A stretch of 50,521 bases of DNA from Rhizobium sp. Q54 (GTDB lineage: Bacteria; Pseudomonadota; Alphaproteobacteria; Rhizobiales; Xanthobacteraceae). Positions 14,993 to 24,932 of the stretch are shown here, piece after piece. The stretch covers positions 1 through 50,521 of the forward strand of contig CAMBQQ010000017.1 in NCBI GenBank assembly GCA_945870035.1, given 5' to 3'. The notes under the pieces are model-generated. The model saw only the letters and a program-made list of their open reading frames with translations. It had not been told where the DNA came from and ran no database searches. The translations under genes and the position numbers were made by a program. Every line of letters starts with the position of its first letter. The stretch's first letter is position 1.

Positions 14993-17821
14993 ATGATCGA
15001 CAAGAACTACCAGCCCTCCGAGGTCGAAGGCCGCATCGCGCAGGCCTGGGAACAGGCCGGCGCCTTCAAGGCCGGCCGCCCCGAGCGCGCCAAGGCGCCT
15101 GCTTACTCTATCGTCATCCCGCCGCCCAATGTCACCGGCTCGCTGCATATGGGCCATGCGCTGAACAACACGTTGCAGGACGTGCTGTGTCGCTTCGAGC
15201 GGATGCGCGGCAAGGACGTGCTGTGGCAGCCCGGTACCGATCATGCCGGCATCGCCACGCAAATGGTGGTCGAGCGGCAGTTGATGGAGCGTCAGTTGCC
15301 GGGCCGGCGCGAGATGGGCCGCGAGGCGTTCCTCAAGCGCGTGTGGGAATGGAAGGCGGAGTCCGGCGGCACCATCGTCAACCAGCTCAAGCGGCTCGGC
15401 GCGTCGTGCGACTGGTCGCGCGAGCGCTTCACCATGGACGAGGGCTTGTCCAAGGCGGTTCTTAAAGTTTTTGTGGAGCTTTACCGGCAGGGCCTGATCT
15501 ATAAAGACAAACGCCTCGTCAATTGGGATCCCAAGCTTTTGACGGCGATCTCCGACCTCGAAGTCATTCAGGTCGAAGGCAAGGGCCAGATGTGGCACTT
15601 CCGCTATCCGATCGAAGGCAAGACCTTCAACGCCGAAGACCAGTCGACATACATCTGCATCGCGACGACGCGGCCCGAGACCATGCTGGGCGACGGCGCG
15701 GTCGCCGTGCATCCGGATGATGAGCGCTACAAGCCGATGGTCGGCAAACTGGTGCGGCTGCCTTTGGCGAACCGTTTGATTCCGATCATCGCCGACGAAT
15801 ACCCCGATCCGGAAAAAGGCTCGGGCGCGGTCAAGATCACCGCGGCACACGACTTCAACGATTTCGAAGTCTGGGCGCGCCACCGCGACAAGGACTATTT
15901 CAAGAAGCAGTTGAACGGCGGCCTGATCAATCTGTTCACGCCTGAAGCCAAGCTGAACGAGAACACCCCGGAGCAGTATCGCGGGTTGGACCGGTACGAG
16001 GCGCGCAAGCGCATCGTCGCCGATCTCGAAGAGTTGGGGCTGGTCGAGAAGATCGAGACCATCACCAATGCGGTGCCGCATGGCGATCGCTCCAACGTGG
16101 TGATCGAGCCGTATTTGACCGAGCAGTGGTACGTCAACGCGCATGAACTGGCGAAGCCCGCGCTCGCCGCCGTGCGCGAGGGCGAGACCAACTTTGTCCC
16201 GAAGAACTGGGAGACGACCTATTTCAACTGGATGGAAAACATCCAGCCGTGGTGCATCTCGCGCCAGCTTTGGTGGGGCCACCAGATTCCGGCGTGGTAT
16301 GGGCCCAAGCAGGTTGCTCCAGGCTCCTTCCAGCTAGGGCTGGAGAGGAATGATTGGCTTGAAATATTCTGCGCAGAGGATGAAGCGCGGCTACTGAAGC
16401 AGCTTGAGGAATATTACGGCGGGCGCCAAATCAAGTTTGTCAAGAACAGATCAGAAGGGGTCAAGCTTTTTGGAGTCGGAGCGATCGGTGGGGACGAGGT
16501 CGTTCCCATCTGGCGTGATGAGGACGTCCTCGATACCTGGTTCTCGTCGGCGCTGTGGCCGTTCTCGACTTTGGGCTGGCCGGAGAAAACGCCGGAGCTT
16601 TCGCGCTTTTATCCGACCTCGGTGCTGGTCACCGGCTTCGACATCATCTTTTTCTGGGTCGCCCGCATGATGATGATGGGCTTGCATTTCATGCCCGATG
16701 TGCCGTTCGGCGATGTCTACATCCACCGCCTGGTGCGCGACGCCTCCGGCGCCAAGATGTCGAAGTCGAAAGGCAACGTCGTCGATCCGCTCGGCGTCAT
16801 CGACGAATTCGGCGCCGACGCGCTGCGCTTCACACTGATGCGCAACGTCCAGCCCGGCCACGACATTCGCCTCGGCCCGCAGGACGTCGAGAACAACCGC
16901 AACTTCGCCACCAAATTGTGGAACGCGGCGCGCTTCGTCGAGTTCAACGGCGCCGCGCGTGTCGAAGGCTTCGATCCGAAGTCGGCCAAGGAATCCCTCA
17001 ATCGCTGGATTGCACATGAGACCGCCAAGGCCGCGGCCGAGATCACCAAGGCGCTGGAAGAATACAAGTTCGCCGACGCCGCGGCTGCCGCCTATCGCTT
17101 TGTCTGGAATGTCTATTGCGACTGGTATGTCGAACTGTCGAAGCCATTGCTGACCGGGCCCGACGGCGCGGCCAAGGACGAGACGCGGGCGATGGCGGCG
17201 TGGGCGCTCGATGAAATCATCAAGCTCTTGCATCCCTTCATGCCGTTCATCACCGAGGAACTGTGGCGGGTGACCGGCGAGCAGGGGCCGGCACGCACGT
17301 CGCTGCTGGCGCTCGGCGAATGGCCGAAGCTCGATGGGCTGACCGACGACAAGGCTGAAGCGGAAATCGGCTGGGTCATCGATCTCATCACCGCGATCCG
17401 TTCGATCAAGTCGGAGATGAACGTCAACGTCGCCATTCCGGTGGTGCTGGCGGGCGTTTCGCCGGAGACCGAGGCGCGCGCGCAACGCTGGGCCGAGTTC
17501 ATCAAGCGTCTGGCGCGCGTGTCGGAAATCTCGTCCGCGCCGGCCGCGCCGCAAGGCTCGGTGCAGCTCGTGGTGCGCGGCGAGGTCGCGGCCCTCCCGC
17601 TGGTCGGCGTTATCGATCTCGATGCCGAGCGGGCGCGTCTGGCCAAGGAAATGCAGAAGGCCGAGGCCGACATCAAGCGCGTCGATGCCAAGCTCTCCAA
17701 CGAGAAATTCGTCGCTAACGCGCCGGAAGAGGTCGTCGACGAGGAAAAAGCCAAGCGCGATGAAGCCAATGCGCGCAAGGTAAAGATCGCGGCGGCGCTA
17801 GAGGCGTTGAAGGGGGCGTAA
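14993..17821 (+). CDS. valS: Valyl-tRNA synthetase
   Basis: A 942-residue class Ia synthetase that charges tRNA-Val and edits mischarged threonine. The HIGH motif is PPPNVTGSLHMGHAL (about 41-55), the KMSKS loop is GAKMSKSKGNVVDPLG (about residues 585-600), and a C-terminal coiled coil covers about residues 875-942. The ATG at 14993 gives the usual MIDKNYQPSEVEGRIAQAWE start. Between QIPAWYGP and DVLDTWFSSALWPFS (bases about 16308-16525) the sequence is longer than the corresponding stretch of relatives as I remember it and uses unusual codons, so it may be an acquired patch. The frame is open throughout and the enzyme is expected to be active. Confidence 0.96.
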   Translation: MIDKNYQPSEVEGRIAQAWEQAGAFKAGRPERAKAPAYSIVIPPPNVTGSLHMGHALNNTLQDVLCRFERMRGKDVLWQPGTDHAGIATQMVVERQLMERQLPGRREMGREAFLKRVWEWKAESGGTIVNQLKRLGASCDWSRERFTMDEGLSKAVLKVFVELYRQGLIYKDKRLVNWDPKLLTAISDLEVIQVEGKGQMWHFRYPIEGKTFNAEDQSTYICIATTRPETMLGDGAVAVHPDDERYKPMVGKLVRLPLANRLIPIIADEYPDPEKGSGAVKITAAHDFNDFEVWARHRDKDYFKKQLNGGLINLFTPEAKLNENTPEQYRGLDRYEARKRIVADLEELGLVEKIETITNAVPHGDRSNVVIEPYLTEQWYVNAHELAKPALAAVREGETNFVPKNWETTYFNWMENIQPWCISRQLWWGHQIPAWYGPKQVAPGSFQLGLERNDWLEIFCAEDEARLLKQLEEYYGGRQIKFVKNRSEGVKLFGVGAIGGDEVVPIWRDEDVLDTWFSSALWPFSTLGWPEKTPELSRFYPTSVLVTGFDIIFFWVARMMMMGLHFMPDVPFGDVYIHRLVRDASGAKMSKSKGNVVDPLGVIDEFGADALRFTLMRNVQPGHDIRLGPQDVENNRNFATKLWNAARFVEFNGAARVEGFDPKSAKESLNRWIAHETAKAAAEITKALEEYKFADAAAAAYRFVWNVYCDWYVELSKPLLTGPDGAAKDETRAMAAWALDEIIKLLHPFMPFITEELWRVTGEQGPARTSLLALGEWPKLDGLTDDKAEAEIGWVIDLITAIRSIKSEMNVNVAIPVVLAGVSPETEARAQRWAEFIKRLARVSEISSAPAAPQGSVQLVVRGEVAALPLVGVIDLDAERARLAKEMQKAEADIKRVDAKLSNEKFVANAPEEVVDEEKAKRDEANARKVKIAAALEALKGA

Positions 17822-17829
17822 ACGGGGTC

Positions 17830-18171
17830 TTACGGCGTCAGTGCTTTGCGCACCGCTTCGGGATCGCGCGCGATGACGGTCAGATAGGCGCGGGCGGATT
17901 GGTCCGGCGTTGCTGCCCCTTGCTCCCAATCGCGCAGCGTTCCAAGTGGAATGTGAAAGTGCGCTGCGAATTCCTCCTGCGTGAGATCGAGCGCACGGCG
18001 GATGATCTTGACCTGCGGCGTACGCGTCATGCGCTTCATGTCCGCAGGTGTTAGCGGCTTTGCATCAGGGTCGCGCATAGCGGCGTCGTGCCGCTCCGCC
18101 TCAGTCATGGCATCGAAGCGGCTCCAGTCGTGCTTTTCCAACTTAGCTTTCGTGGTATTGCCGTCTCTCAT
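17830..18171 (-). CDS. HTH antitoxin of a BrnT-type toxin-antitoxin pair
   Basis: A 113-residue protein with a C-terminal Xre-type helix-turn-helix, LDLTQEEFAAHFHIPLGTLR followed by DWEQG. This form is found in antitoxins paired with DUF497 toxins. It should neutralise the toxin and repress the operon. The ATG at 18171 lies inside the toxin gene (29-base overlap), indicating coupling. The N-terminus is charged (KAKLEKHDWSRFDAMTEAER), as in DUF4415-like antitoxins. It converges with valS. Confidence 0.85.
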   Translation of the reverse strand: MRDGNTTKAKLEKHDWSRFDAMTEAERHDAAMRDPDAKPLTPADMKRMTRTPQVKIIRRALDLTQEEFAAHFHIPLGTLRDWEQGAATPDQSARAYLTVIARDPEAVRKALTP

Positions 18172-18415
18172 GCGGCTCGGCTCCTCTGGCAGAAGTAATG
18201 CGAATGATTTCACCTCTCATGGTGTAGGCGACATACAACACGCGATTGCTGACCATTCCGACTATACCAAAACGGTCTTCATCATAGTCTTCTCGATTAT
18301 CAAGCCATTCGACTGCAAACGGATCGTCGAAGACGTTGCATGCGATGTCGAAAGCGATGCCGTGGTCGGCTTCGTTCGATGCAGCCTTGACGGGATCCCA
18401 TTCGAACTTAGGCAT
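18143..18415 (-). CDS. brnT: BrnT-family ribonuclease toxin (DUF497)
   Basis: A 90-residue protein with the BrnT pattern: FEWDPVKAASNEADHGIAFD at the N-terminus, VFDDPFAVEWLDNREDYDED in the middle, and IIRITSARGAEPHERRQYHE at the end, giving the basic C-terminal helix. BrnT toxins are RelE-fold ribonucleases that inhibit translation. It is the first gene of the pair, in the usual BrnT order. The pair sits between housekeeping genes, so it was probably inserted here. Symbol by homology only. Confidence 0.87.
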   Translation of the reverse strand: MPKFEWDPVKAASNEADHGIAFDIACNVFDDPFAVEWLDNREDYDEDRFGIVGMVSNRVLYVAYTMRGEIIRITSARGAEPHERRQYHES

Positions 18416-18456
18416 GGATTGTACTGGTTACCAGTAGTCGATGCAAGTGAGCTATC

Positions 18457-19047
18457 TTATCGTTTTGGAAGCGGCTTGCTCAAAAACCGCGACCCCTTCA
18501 GCCCATAGCGCCACGGCTCCTCGACCGCCTTGCTGATGCCAATCCGGGGCCCAACCACGATCTCGGGCACCGCCGTCCGCGCCCGCAGTTCAAACGGCGG
18601 CCGGTCCAGCGCCAGCCCGTTGTGCTTGATCGTCACCCCGAGTGCTTGGGCCAGCTTGCCCGGGCCGGAGCACAGCGCCCGGTCGTCCGGCCTGTCCAGG
18701 TCCTTGCCGCGCCTTCGCCGCATCGCAGCAATTCCGGCCACCGGCTCCAGCGCCCGGATCAGGACGGCGCTGGCCGACCCCTCCGCCTCGCAGACGAAGT
18801 TCAGGCACCAGTGGATGCCGTAGGACCGGTAGACGTAGGCAAAGCCGGGCGGCCCGAACATGACGCCGTTGCGCTCCGTCTGGCCGCCATAGCTGTGCGC
18901 CGCCGGGTCGGTGTGGTGATAGGCCTCGACCTCGACGATGACCCCGCCGACACCGTCCACCAGCAGCGTTGCCCCGATCAGCTCCGGCGCCACGGCATGC
19001 ACCGAGCGGTCGAAGAACGAGCGGCGAAGGCGAGAGGGCATTGCCAT
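18457..19047 (-). CDS. mpg: 3-methyladenine DNA glycosylase (AAG/MPG family)
   Basis: A 196-residue base-excision enzyme that removes alkylated purines. Family landmarks are [40 protein letters not shown] (with the catalytic Glu and DNA-intercalating region), [19 protein letters not shown], and [14 protein letters not shown]. All are in the correct order and the length is normal. The start at 19047 ([15 protein letters not shown]) abuts an intergenic palindromic repeat. A much longer upstream in-frame extension is only repeat sequence. Confidence 0.92.
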   Translation of the reverse strand: MAMPSRLRRSFFDRSVHAVAPELIGATLLVDGVGGVIVEVEAYHHTDPAAHSYGGQTERNGVMFGPPGFAYVYRSYGIHWCLNFVCEAEGSASAVLIRALEPVAGIAAMRRRRGKDLDRPDDRALCSGPGKLAQALGVTIKHNGLALDRPPFELRARTAVPEIVVGPRIGISKAVEEPWRYGLKGSRFLSKPLPKR

Positions 19048-19051
19048 TTCT

Positions 19052-19165
19052 TCGTCATGCCCGGCCTTGTGCCGGGCATCCACGTCTTTCTTGTTGCCGC
19101 GCCCAAGCCGTGGATGGCCGGGACATAGGCGAGCGAAGCGACGCCGTCCTTCGGCCGGCTTTGCC
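19052..19165. repeat. Palindromic intergenic repeat (REP-like, rhizobial type)
   Basis: It begins with a perfect hairpin ATGCCCGGC-CTTGT-GCCGGGCAT (19057-19065 with 19071-19079). It continues through CCACGTCTTTCTTG ... CCGTGGATGGCCGGGACA to a GGCGAGCGAAGCGACGCCG tail. Similar 'GCCGGGCATCCACGTC' elements are scattered through Bradyrhizobium-type genomes. From 19166 to the ilvD start there is only a GC-rich hairpin (CCGGCGG/CCGCCGG, 19334-19353). Confidence 0.7.
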
Positions 19166-19441
19166 CGGCCCTGACGGGGAGAATGTGACATGCCTGCAAC
19201 AGGTGAGGAACAATTAAACGGTTGGGATGCATCATGGCTCGCCATGCCGCGATTTGGCCATACCCTGCGCCGACATCGAAGGCTTCCAAAGTGGCGGTGC
19301 AAACTGTTGCGGGAGTTCTGGTTTTCCGTTTCGCCGGCGGGCGTTTCCGCCGGATTTTCAGGGAATCAGCGGCCTTCGCTTTTTAACAAAGCCGGGCCGG
19401 ACTGACGGTGCTGGGAATAGGGCGGGGGGCCCAAGAGTACG

Positions 19442-21166
19442 ATGGACGCGAAGACCGATCTCAAGTCGAAACTGCCAAGCCGCCATGTGACCGAAGGCCC
19501 GGCGCGCGCGCCGCACCGTTCGTATCTCTACGCCATGGGTCTGACCAAGCAGCAGATCCACCAACCCTTCGTCGGCGTCGCCTCGTGCTGGAACGAGGCC
19601 GCTCCGTGCAATATTTCACTGATGCGCCAGGCGCAGGCCGTGAAAAAGGGCGTCGCCTCGGCCAACGGCACGCCGCGCGAATTCTGCACCATCAGCGTCA
19701 CCGACGGTATCGCGATGGGCCATGCCGGCATGTACGCCTCGCTGCCGTCGCGCGAGGTCATCGCCGACTCGGTCGAACTGACCATGCGCGGCCATGCCTA
19801 TGACGCCATCGTCGGCCTTGCCGGCTGCGACAAATCGCTGCCGGGCATGATGATGGCCATGGTGCGGCTCAACGTGCCGTCGATCTTCATCTATGGCGGC
19901 TCGATCCTGCCCGGCACCTTCCGCGGCCAGCAGATCACCGTCCAGGACATGTTCGAGGCGGTCGGCCGCAATTCGGTCGGCTCGCTGTCGGACGAAGACC
20001 TCGACGAAATGGAACAGGTCGCCTGTCCGTCGGCCGGCGCCTGCGGCGCGCAATTTACCGCCAACACCATGGCGACCGTCTCCGAGGCCATCGGCCTCGC
20101 TTTGCCGTATTCGGCCGGCGCGCCGGCGCCTTACGAAATCCGCGACAAATTCTGCATGCTGGCCGGCGAGAAGATCATGGAACTGATCGCCAAGAACATT
20201 CGCCCGCGTGACATCGTCACCCGCAAGGCCTTGGAAAACGCCGCCGCCGTCGTCGCCGCGTCAGGCGGATCGACCAATGCGGCGCTGCATCTGCCGGCCA
20301 TTGCACATGAGTGCGGCATCGAATTCACGCTGTTCGACGTCGCCGAAATCTTCAAAAAGACTCCTTATGTCGCAGATTTGAAACCGGGTGGCCGTTATGT
20401 CGCCAAGGATATGTTTGAGGTTGGCGGCATACCGCTTCTGATGAAGACGCTGCTCGACCACGGCTACCTGCACGGCGATTGCATGACAGTAACGGGGCGT
20501 ACCATTGCCGAGAATCTGAAGTCCGTGAAATGGAATCCGGACCAGGATGTCGTGCGCTCGGCCGGCTCGCCGCTGACCAAGACCGGCGGCGTGGTTGGCC
20601 TCAAGGGCAATCTCGCGCCCGACGGCGCCATCGTGAAGGTCGCCGGCATGGCGAACCAGAAGTTCACCGGCCCGGCGCGCTGTTTCGACGGCGAGGAAGC
20701 CTGCTTTGAGGCGGTGCGCTCGAAGAAATACAAGGAAGGCGAGGTTCTCGTCATCCGTTACGAAGGCCCCAAGGGCGGCCCCGGCATGCGCGAAATGCTG
20801 TCGACCACCGCGGCGCTGTACGGCCAGGGCATGGGCGACAAGGTCGCCTTGATCACCGATGGCCGCTTCTCCGGCGCCACCCGCGGCTTCTGCATCGGCC
20901 ATGTCGGCCCCGAAGCGGCGCTCGGCGGCCCGATCGGCCTGGTCAAGGACGGCGACATCATCGCCATCGATGCCGTCAACGGCACCATCGAGGTTCAGAT
21001 CTCCGACGACGAAATGGCCAAGCGGCACGCGGCGTGGAAGCCGCGCGAGAGCGAGGCGTCGTCCGGCTACCTTTGGAAATACGCGCAGCAAGTGGGCCCC
21101 GCCGTCGATGGCGCGGTCACCCATCCGGGCGGCGCGGCAGAGAAACATTGTTATGCGGATACCTGA
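19442..21166 (+). CDS. ilvD: Dihydroxy-acid dehydratase
   Basis: This 574-residue Fe-S enzyme catalyses the penultimate shared step of valine, isoleucine and pantothenate synthesis, dehydrating dihydroxy acids to 2-oxo acids. Cluster cysteines lie in SCWNEAAPCN (C49/C56), GCDKSLPGMMMA (about C129) and CPSAGACGAQFTANTM (about C201). The conserved C-terminal GRFSGATRGFCIGHVGPEA is present. Length is standard. It may form a pair with the overlapping downstream Sel1 gene. Confidence 0.97.
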   Translation: MDAKTDLKSKLPSRHVTEGPARAPHRSYLYAMGLTKQQIHQPFVGVASCWNEAAPCNISLMRQAQAVKKGVASANGTPREFCTISVTDGIAMGHAGMYASLPSREVIADSVELTMRGHAYDAIVGLAGCDKSLPGMMMAMVRLNVPSIFIYGGSILPGTFRGQQITVQDMFEAVGRNSVGSLSDEDLDEMEQVACPSAGACGAQFTANTMATVSEAIGLALPYSAGAPAPYEIRDKFCMLAGEKIMELIAKNIRPRDIVTRKALENAAAVVAASGGSTNAALHLPAIAHECGIEFTLFDVAEIFKKTPYVADLKPGGRYVAKDMFEVGGIPLLMKTLLDHGYLHGDCMTVTGRTIAENLKSVKWNPDQDVVRSAGSPLTKTGGVVGLKGNLAPDGAIVKVAGMANQKFTGPARCFDGEEACFEAVRSKKYKEGEVLVIRYEGPKGGPGMREMLSTTAALYGQGMGDKVALITDGRFSGATRGFCIGHVGPEAALGGPIGLVKDGDIIAIDAVNGTIEVQISDDEMAKRHAAWKPRESEASSGYLWKYAQQVGPAVDGAVTHPGGAAEKHCYADT

Positions 21167-21989
21167 GACCCTGTTGCGGGTAGCGTTTTTCGGCGTGGCC
21201 CTGTGGGCCACGCCGGATTTCGTGGCTGCGCCCGCTATGGCCTTCGACGGCTCCAAATCGGACAGCTCCATGGCCTCGGCCCCGGCGCTGACGCCGATGG
21301 AGGCGTTCCGCTCGGGCGCGCAGTGGCTCAAGACTGGCGAGAAGGTCAAGGCGCTCAGTTCGCTCGAATATGCCGCGGAAAAGGGCCATGCGCTGGCGCA
21401 ATGGAAACTCGGCCGCATGTATGCCGCCGGCGACGGCGTTGCCCAGAACGACCTCAAGGCTTTCGATTACTTCCGCCGCATTGCCGACCGGCATGCCGAG
21501 GACAATCCGGACGCGCCGCAGTCGCGCTTCGTGTCCAATGCGTTCGTCGCGCTCGGCCACTATTACCTCGACGGCATTCCCAATACCCGGGTGAAGGCCG
21601 ACCCGGAACGCGCGCGCCAGATGTTCGACTACGCGGCGTCGTATTTCCGCGATCCCGATGCGCAGTATTATCTGGCGCGGCTTTACCTCAAGGGCAACGG
21701 CGCGCCGCTCGATCCGCGCACGGCGCTGCGCTGGTTCGGCCTGTCGGCACAGAAGGGCCAGTGCCAGGCGCAGGCCATGCTGGGCGCCATGCTGTTTGCC
21801 GGCGATCATGTGCCGCGCCAGGCGGCGCGCGGGCTGATGTGGCTGACTTTGGCCAAGGACTCGGCGCGCACCACAGATCTCGCCTGGGTCGAGAAGCTGT
21901 ATGACTCAGCCTACCAGCAGTCGACCGAGGACGAGCGCGCGCTCGCGCTGGTTTATCTCAAGCGCTGGCTTGAGACGCGCCGCGAATAG
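21153..21989 (+). CDS. Exported Sel1-like repeat protein
   Basis: A 278-residue secreted protein that overlaps the ilvD stop by 14 bases. The signal peptide is MRIPETLLRVAFFGVALWAT, running into PAMAF. Sel1 (TPR-like) repeats follow, for example ALAQWKLGRMYAAGDGVAQN (about residues 80-100), AQYYLARLYLKGNGAPLDPR and AQAMLGAMLFAGDHVPRQAA. Such repeats mediate protein contacts in the periplasm. Close relatives in Hyphomicrobiales are annotated as exopolysaccharide-related regulators or simply Sel1 proteins. The specific partner is unknown. Confidence 0.88.
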   Translation: MRIPETLLRVAFFGVALWATPDFVAAPAMAFDGSKSDSSMASAPALTPMEAFRSGAQWLKTGEKVKALSSLEYAAEKGHALAQWKLGRMYAAGDGVAQNDLKAFDYFRRIADRHAEDNPDAPQSRFVSNAFVALGHYYLDGIPNTRVKADPERARQMFDYAASYFRDPDAQYYLARLYLKGNGAPLDPRTALRWFGLSAQKGQCQAQAMLGAMLFAGDHVPRQAARGLMWLTLAKDSARTTDLAWVEKLYDSAYQQSTEDERALALVYLKRWLETRRE

Positions 21990-22237
21990 ACTTCCGTTCT
22001 CGCGCGTGCGACATTTTTCGACGAATCTTTTCCCCGTTTTGACTGCGCTAGTCTTCGCCTTGTCAGGCACCGTAGCCTTAGCTGTTACCTGAAGTCCGGG
22101 TCGGCTTAATCTAGGTAGTCAATGTGAATGCATATTTAAAATTGACTGGTATTTAAGAGGTTCCGTCACAGCTTCAATACATTGTTCCTGCGCGGTAGCG
22201 AGGTCCGATCTATCCCGCAACAAGGGCGACGGATTTC

Positions 22238-24157
22238 ATGGCATTCAATATCAAGCTCGGTCATCGAATTGGCTCGATCAGCGTTGTTGTCATCACTGGG
22301 ATATCGGTTATTGCGGCGATTTATCTGTACGGCGCGGCTTTCCAGGACAAGGCTGACGCGATCGGCGCGCTCAACTCATTGGCTCGAACGACCCAGGTCG
22401 GGCTCCTTGAGGCCCGGCGATCGGAAAAGGATTTCTTGCTGCGCGACGACATCAAATACGCCCAGCGGCATGACAAGCAACAGCAGGATGTGGTGGCAGA
22501 TATTGCGAAGCTGCAGCAGCAGAGCCGCGCCCTCGGTCTTGGCGAACTTGCGCAAAAGTCGGATGCGATTCTCGATGGCTTCAAAAAATACAGCGCCATA
22601 TTCAAATCAATGGTGGTCGCCAAAACGACCTTGGGGCTGACGCCCAAAGAGGGGCTGGAAGGCGCCTTGCGCAATTCCGTCCACGAAATCGAAAAGCAGT
22701 TGAACGAATTGAAGGAACCGAAATTCCTTGTGACGATGCTGATGATGCGTCGCCACGAGAAGGATTTCATGCTGCGTCACGATCCCAAATATGGCGAAGA
22801 TATCAAGAAGCGGGCCGCGGAGCTGACTGTGGCCTTGGATCGGTCCGAACTTGCGCCGCCGGCAAAAGATGAAATCAAACGTAATCTGTTGGCCTATCAG
22901 CGGGATTTTCTCGCCTGGATGGAAGGTGATCTGTCTGTTGCAAGACTTCAGAAATCGATGTCGTCAACCTATGCGCAGATCGAACCAATTATCGACGATG
23001 TCTTGAGCGCCGCCGAGAAAATGCGTGCCGATATTGAGGTCGCCAATCAGAAGTCGCGCGCCGAAACAAAGCTCATGATGCTGCTTGCCATGCTTATTGT
23101 TGGTCTCGCCGTGACCGGCATGACGTTCTGGATTGGACGCGGCATTACGCGGCCAATTCAAGCGCTGGTCGCGCCACTGAATGAGGTAGCGAACGGCAAT
23201 TTCGTCATTACTGTGCCGGGTCTTGGGCGCGCCGACGAGATCGGACAAATTGCCTCGGCGGTTGCTCAAGTGGCTGATAAAGTACGGACGACGATCGCGC
23301 GGATCATGGTTTCCGGACGCGAAGTTACCAACGCATCGGTCGAAATCTCGACCAGCACCACCAGCCTGTCGCAACGCACCGAAGAGCAGGCCGCCTCACT
23401 CGAGGAAACGTCGGCGGCGATGGAAGAGCTGTCGGCGACGGTGCGCAAGAATGCCGAGAACGCTCAATTGGCGAGCGAATCCGCCAGCGCCACGCAGCAG
23501 GTCGCCGGTCGCGGCGGCATCGTCGTCGCGCAAGCGGTTGCCGCCATGGCCAAGATCGAAGGCTCGTCGCGCAATATCTCCGAGATCATCGGCGTTATCG
23601 ACGAGATCGCGCGGCAGACCAATCTGCTCGCGCTCAACGCCGCGGTCGAGGCGGCGCGGGCGGGCGAAGCCGGTCGCGGTTTCGCCGTCGTCGCCTCTGA
23701 AGTGCGTAGCCTGGCGCAGCGCTCGTCGCAGGCGGCCAAAGACATCAATATTCTGATCACGACGTCGAACGGCCAGGTCAAGGACGGCGTCGAGCTTGTC
23801 AGCCGCGCCGGCGTCTCGCTCAACGAGATTGTCGACTCGATCAAGAAAGTCGTGACCGTGGTGTCCGACATCGCCAATGCGAGCACCGCGCAGGCGACCG
23901 GCATCGAAGAGATAAACAAGGCGCTGTCGCAAATGGACGACGCCACGCAGCAAAATTCGGCACTGGTCGAGGAAAACGCTGCGACCGCCAAGACGCTGGA
24001 GAACCAGGCCAAGGCGATGGACGAACAAATCGCCTACTTCCGGATTGCGGAGGGTGCCAATAGCCAGGATGACGCGCCGGCGCGGATCGCTAATACGCCG
24101 CGGCCAGTGGCGAGTGAGCCTTCGCTTCAACAAAACCCGCGCGCGGTGGCCGCATGA
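22238..24157 (+). CDS. Methyl-accepting chemotaxis protein with HBM sensor domain
   Basis: A 639-residue membrane chemoreceptor. TM1 is near residues 12-32. The large periplasmic region (about 35-280) holds the two EKDF motifs ([27 protein letters not shown]) typical of helical bimodular domains, which bind small acids or similar ligands. TM2 is at about 282-302, then a HAMP domain, then a signalling hairpin with the conserved tip [20 protein letters not shown]. No CheR-tethering pentapeptide is seen at the end. The AT-rich leader 21990-22237 probably holds its promoter. It is the first gene of a chemosensory cluster. Confidence 0.94.
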   Translation: MAFNIKLGHRIGSISVVVITGISVIAAIYLYGAAFQDKADAIGALNSLARTTQVGLLEARRSEKDFLLRDDIKYAQRHDKQQQDVVADIAKLQQQSRALGLGELAQKSDAILDGFKKYSAIFKSMVVAKTTLGLTPKEGLEGALRNSVHEIEKQLNELKEPKFLVTMLMMRRHEKDFMLRHDPKYGEDIKKRAAELTVALDRSELAPPAKDEIKRNLLAYQRDFLAWMEGDLSVARLQKSMSSTYAQIEPIIDDVLSAAEKMRADIEVANQKSRAETKLMMLLAMLIVGLAVTGMTFWIGRGITRPIQALVAPLNEVANGNFVITVPGLGRADEIGQIASAVAQVADKVRTTIARIMVSGREVTNASVEISTSTTSLSQRTEEQAASLEETSAAMEELSATVRKNAENAQLASESASATQQVAGRGGIVVAQAVAAMAKIEGSSRNISEIIGVIDEIARQTNLLALNAAVEAARAGEAGRGFAVVASEVRSLAQRSSQAAKDINILITTSNGQVKDGVELVSRAGVSLNEIVDSIKKVVTVVSDIANASTAQATGIEEINKALSQMDDATQQNSALVEENAATAKTLENQAKAMDEQIAYFRIAEGANSQDDAPARIANTPRPVASEPSLQQNPRAVAA

Positions 24158-24248
24158 TCGTCTGCGCTAAATTTTAATCCAGATTATCAATCTGCGATAT
24201 CGATCATTATAGCCTTTTGAATAAAGGGAATTCTCACTCCTCGCCCCT

Positions 24249-24272
24249 AACTTTCTCAAGACGAAAGTTTTT
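24249..24272 (+). terminator. Possible terminator after the chemoreceptor gene
   Basis: A perfect 7-bp stem AACTTTC/GAAAGTT (24249-24255 with 24263-24269) is followed by TTT. It lies about 90 bases after the chemoreceptor stop. The stem is AT-rich, so strength is uncertain. It could also be part of the cheW leader. Confidence 0.4.
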
Positions 24273-24350
24273 CAGGGGGGCAAATTTGCATTGTGTAGAG
24301 CCGTGCTCTTGCAATGCGGTTTGTGCGCCTGCAGCGAGTGAGTGTTCTGC

Positions 24351-24905
24351 ATGGATCACAATGCCGTTTTGACCAATGATGCCGTCAACGCACAGCTTGC
24401 CGGTACCCAGGCAAGCGTTGCCGCTGCCAATGCGTCGACCTCGGTTCAGTTCATCGTCTTCGCCATCGGCGACGATCAGTACGGCGTCGACATCATGGCC
24501 GTGCATGAGATCAAGGGCTGGGTCGATATCACCCATCTGCCCAAGCAGCCGGAATATGTCCGCGGCGTGCTCAGCCTGCGCGGCGCCGTCGTGCCGATCA
24601 TGGACCTGCGTTGCCGGTTCGGCGAAGGCCTGACCGCGACGACGCCGCTGCACATCATGATTATCGTGCAGATCGACGGCCGCCAGATCGGCCTGATTGG
24701 CGACCGCGTGCTCGACATCGTGTCGGTCGAGCGCGCGCAGATCCAGAAAGTGCCGCGCGCCTCGGACGACGCGGCGCACGACTTTCTCGCCGGGCTGGTG
24801 ACGCATGACGACGGCATGATCGCGCTGATCGATCTGCCCAGTCTGCTGTCTTCAGATATGGCCGATGCCGCCGATTTTTCCGCCGTCGACGCGCTACCCG
24901 CTTAA
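24351..24905 (+). CDS. cheW: Chemotaxis coupling protein CheW
   Basis: This 184-residue scaffold protein links chemoreceptors to the kinase CheA. The CheW fold is visible from residue about 30 (VQFIVFAIGDDQYGVDIMAV) through the GVLSLRGAVVPIMDLRCRFG motif (about 67-85) to GLVTHDDGMIALIDLPSLLS. The first 28 residues are a low-complexity extension rich in Ala and Asn. The ATG at 24351 was chosen; a GTG at 24342 is also in frame. No cheA lies in the window, so it must serve a kinase encoded elsewhere. Confidence 0.93.
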   Translation: MDHNAVLTNDAVNAQLAGTQASVAAANASTSVQFIVFAIGDDQYGVDIMAVHEIKGWVDITHLPKQPEYVRGVLSLRGAVVPIMDLRCRFGEGLTATTPLHIMIIVQIDGRQIGLIGDRVLDIVSVERAQIQKVPRASDDAAHDFLAGLVTHDDGMIALIDLPSLLSSDMADAADFSAVDALPA

Positions 24906-24932
24906 CCTGTTTTACAACCCTGGAGAACTGAA

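Noticed and set aside
19166..19441. Possible leader or riboswitch ahead of ilvD
   Set aside because: No leader peptide rich in branched-chain amino acids and no recognised riboswitch core; only one short GC-rich hairpin.
21901..22092. Small frame ending in a hydrophobic stretch before the HBM receptor
   Set aside because: It begins inside the Sel1 gene in another frame and has no own start signal; the hydrophobic end is probably chance.
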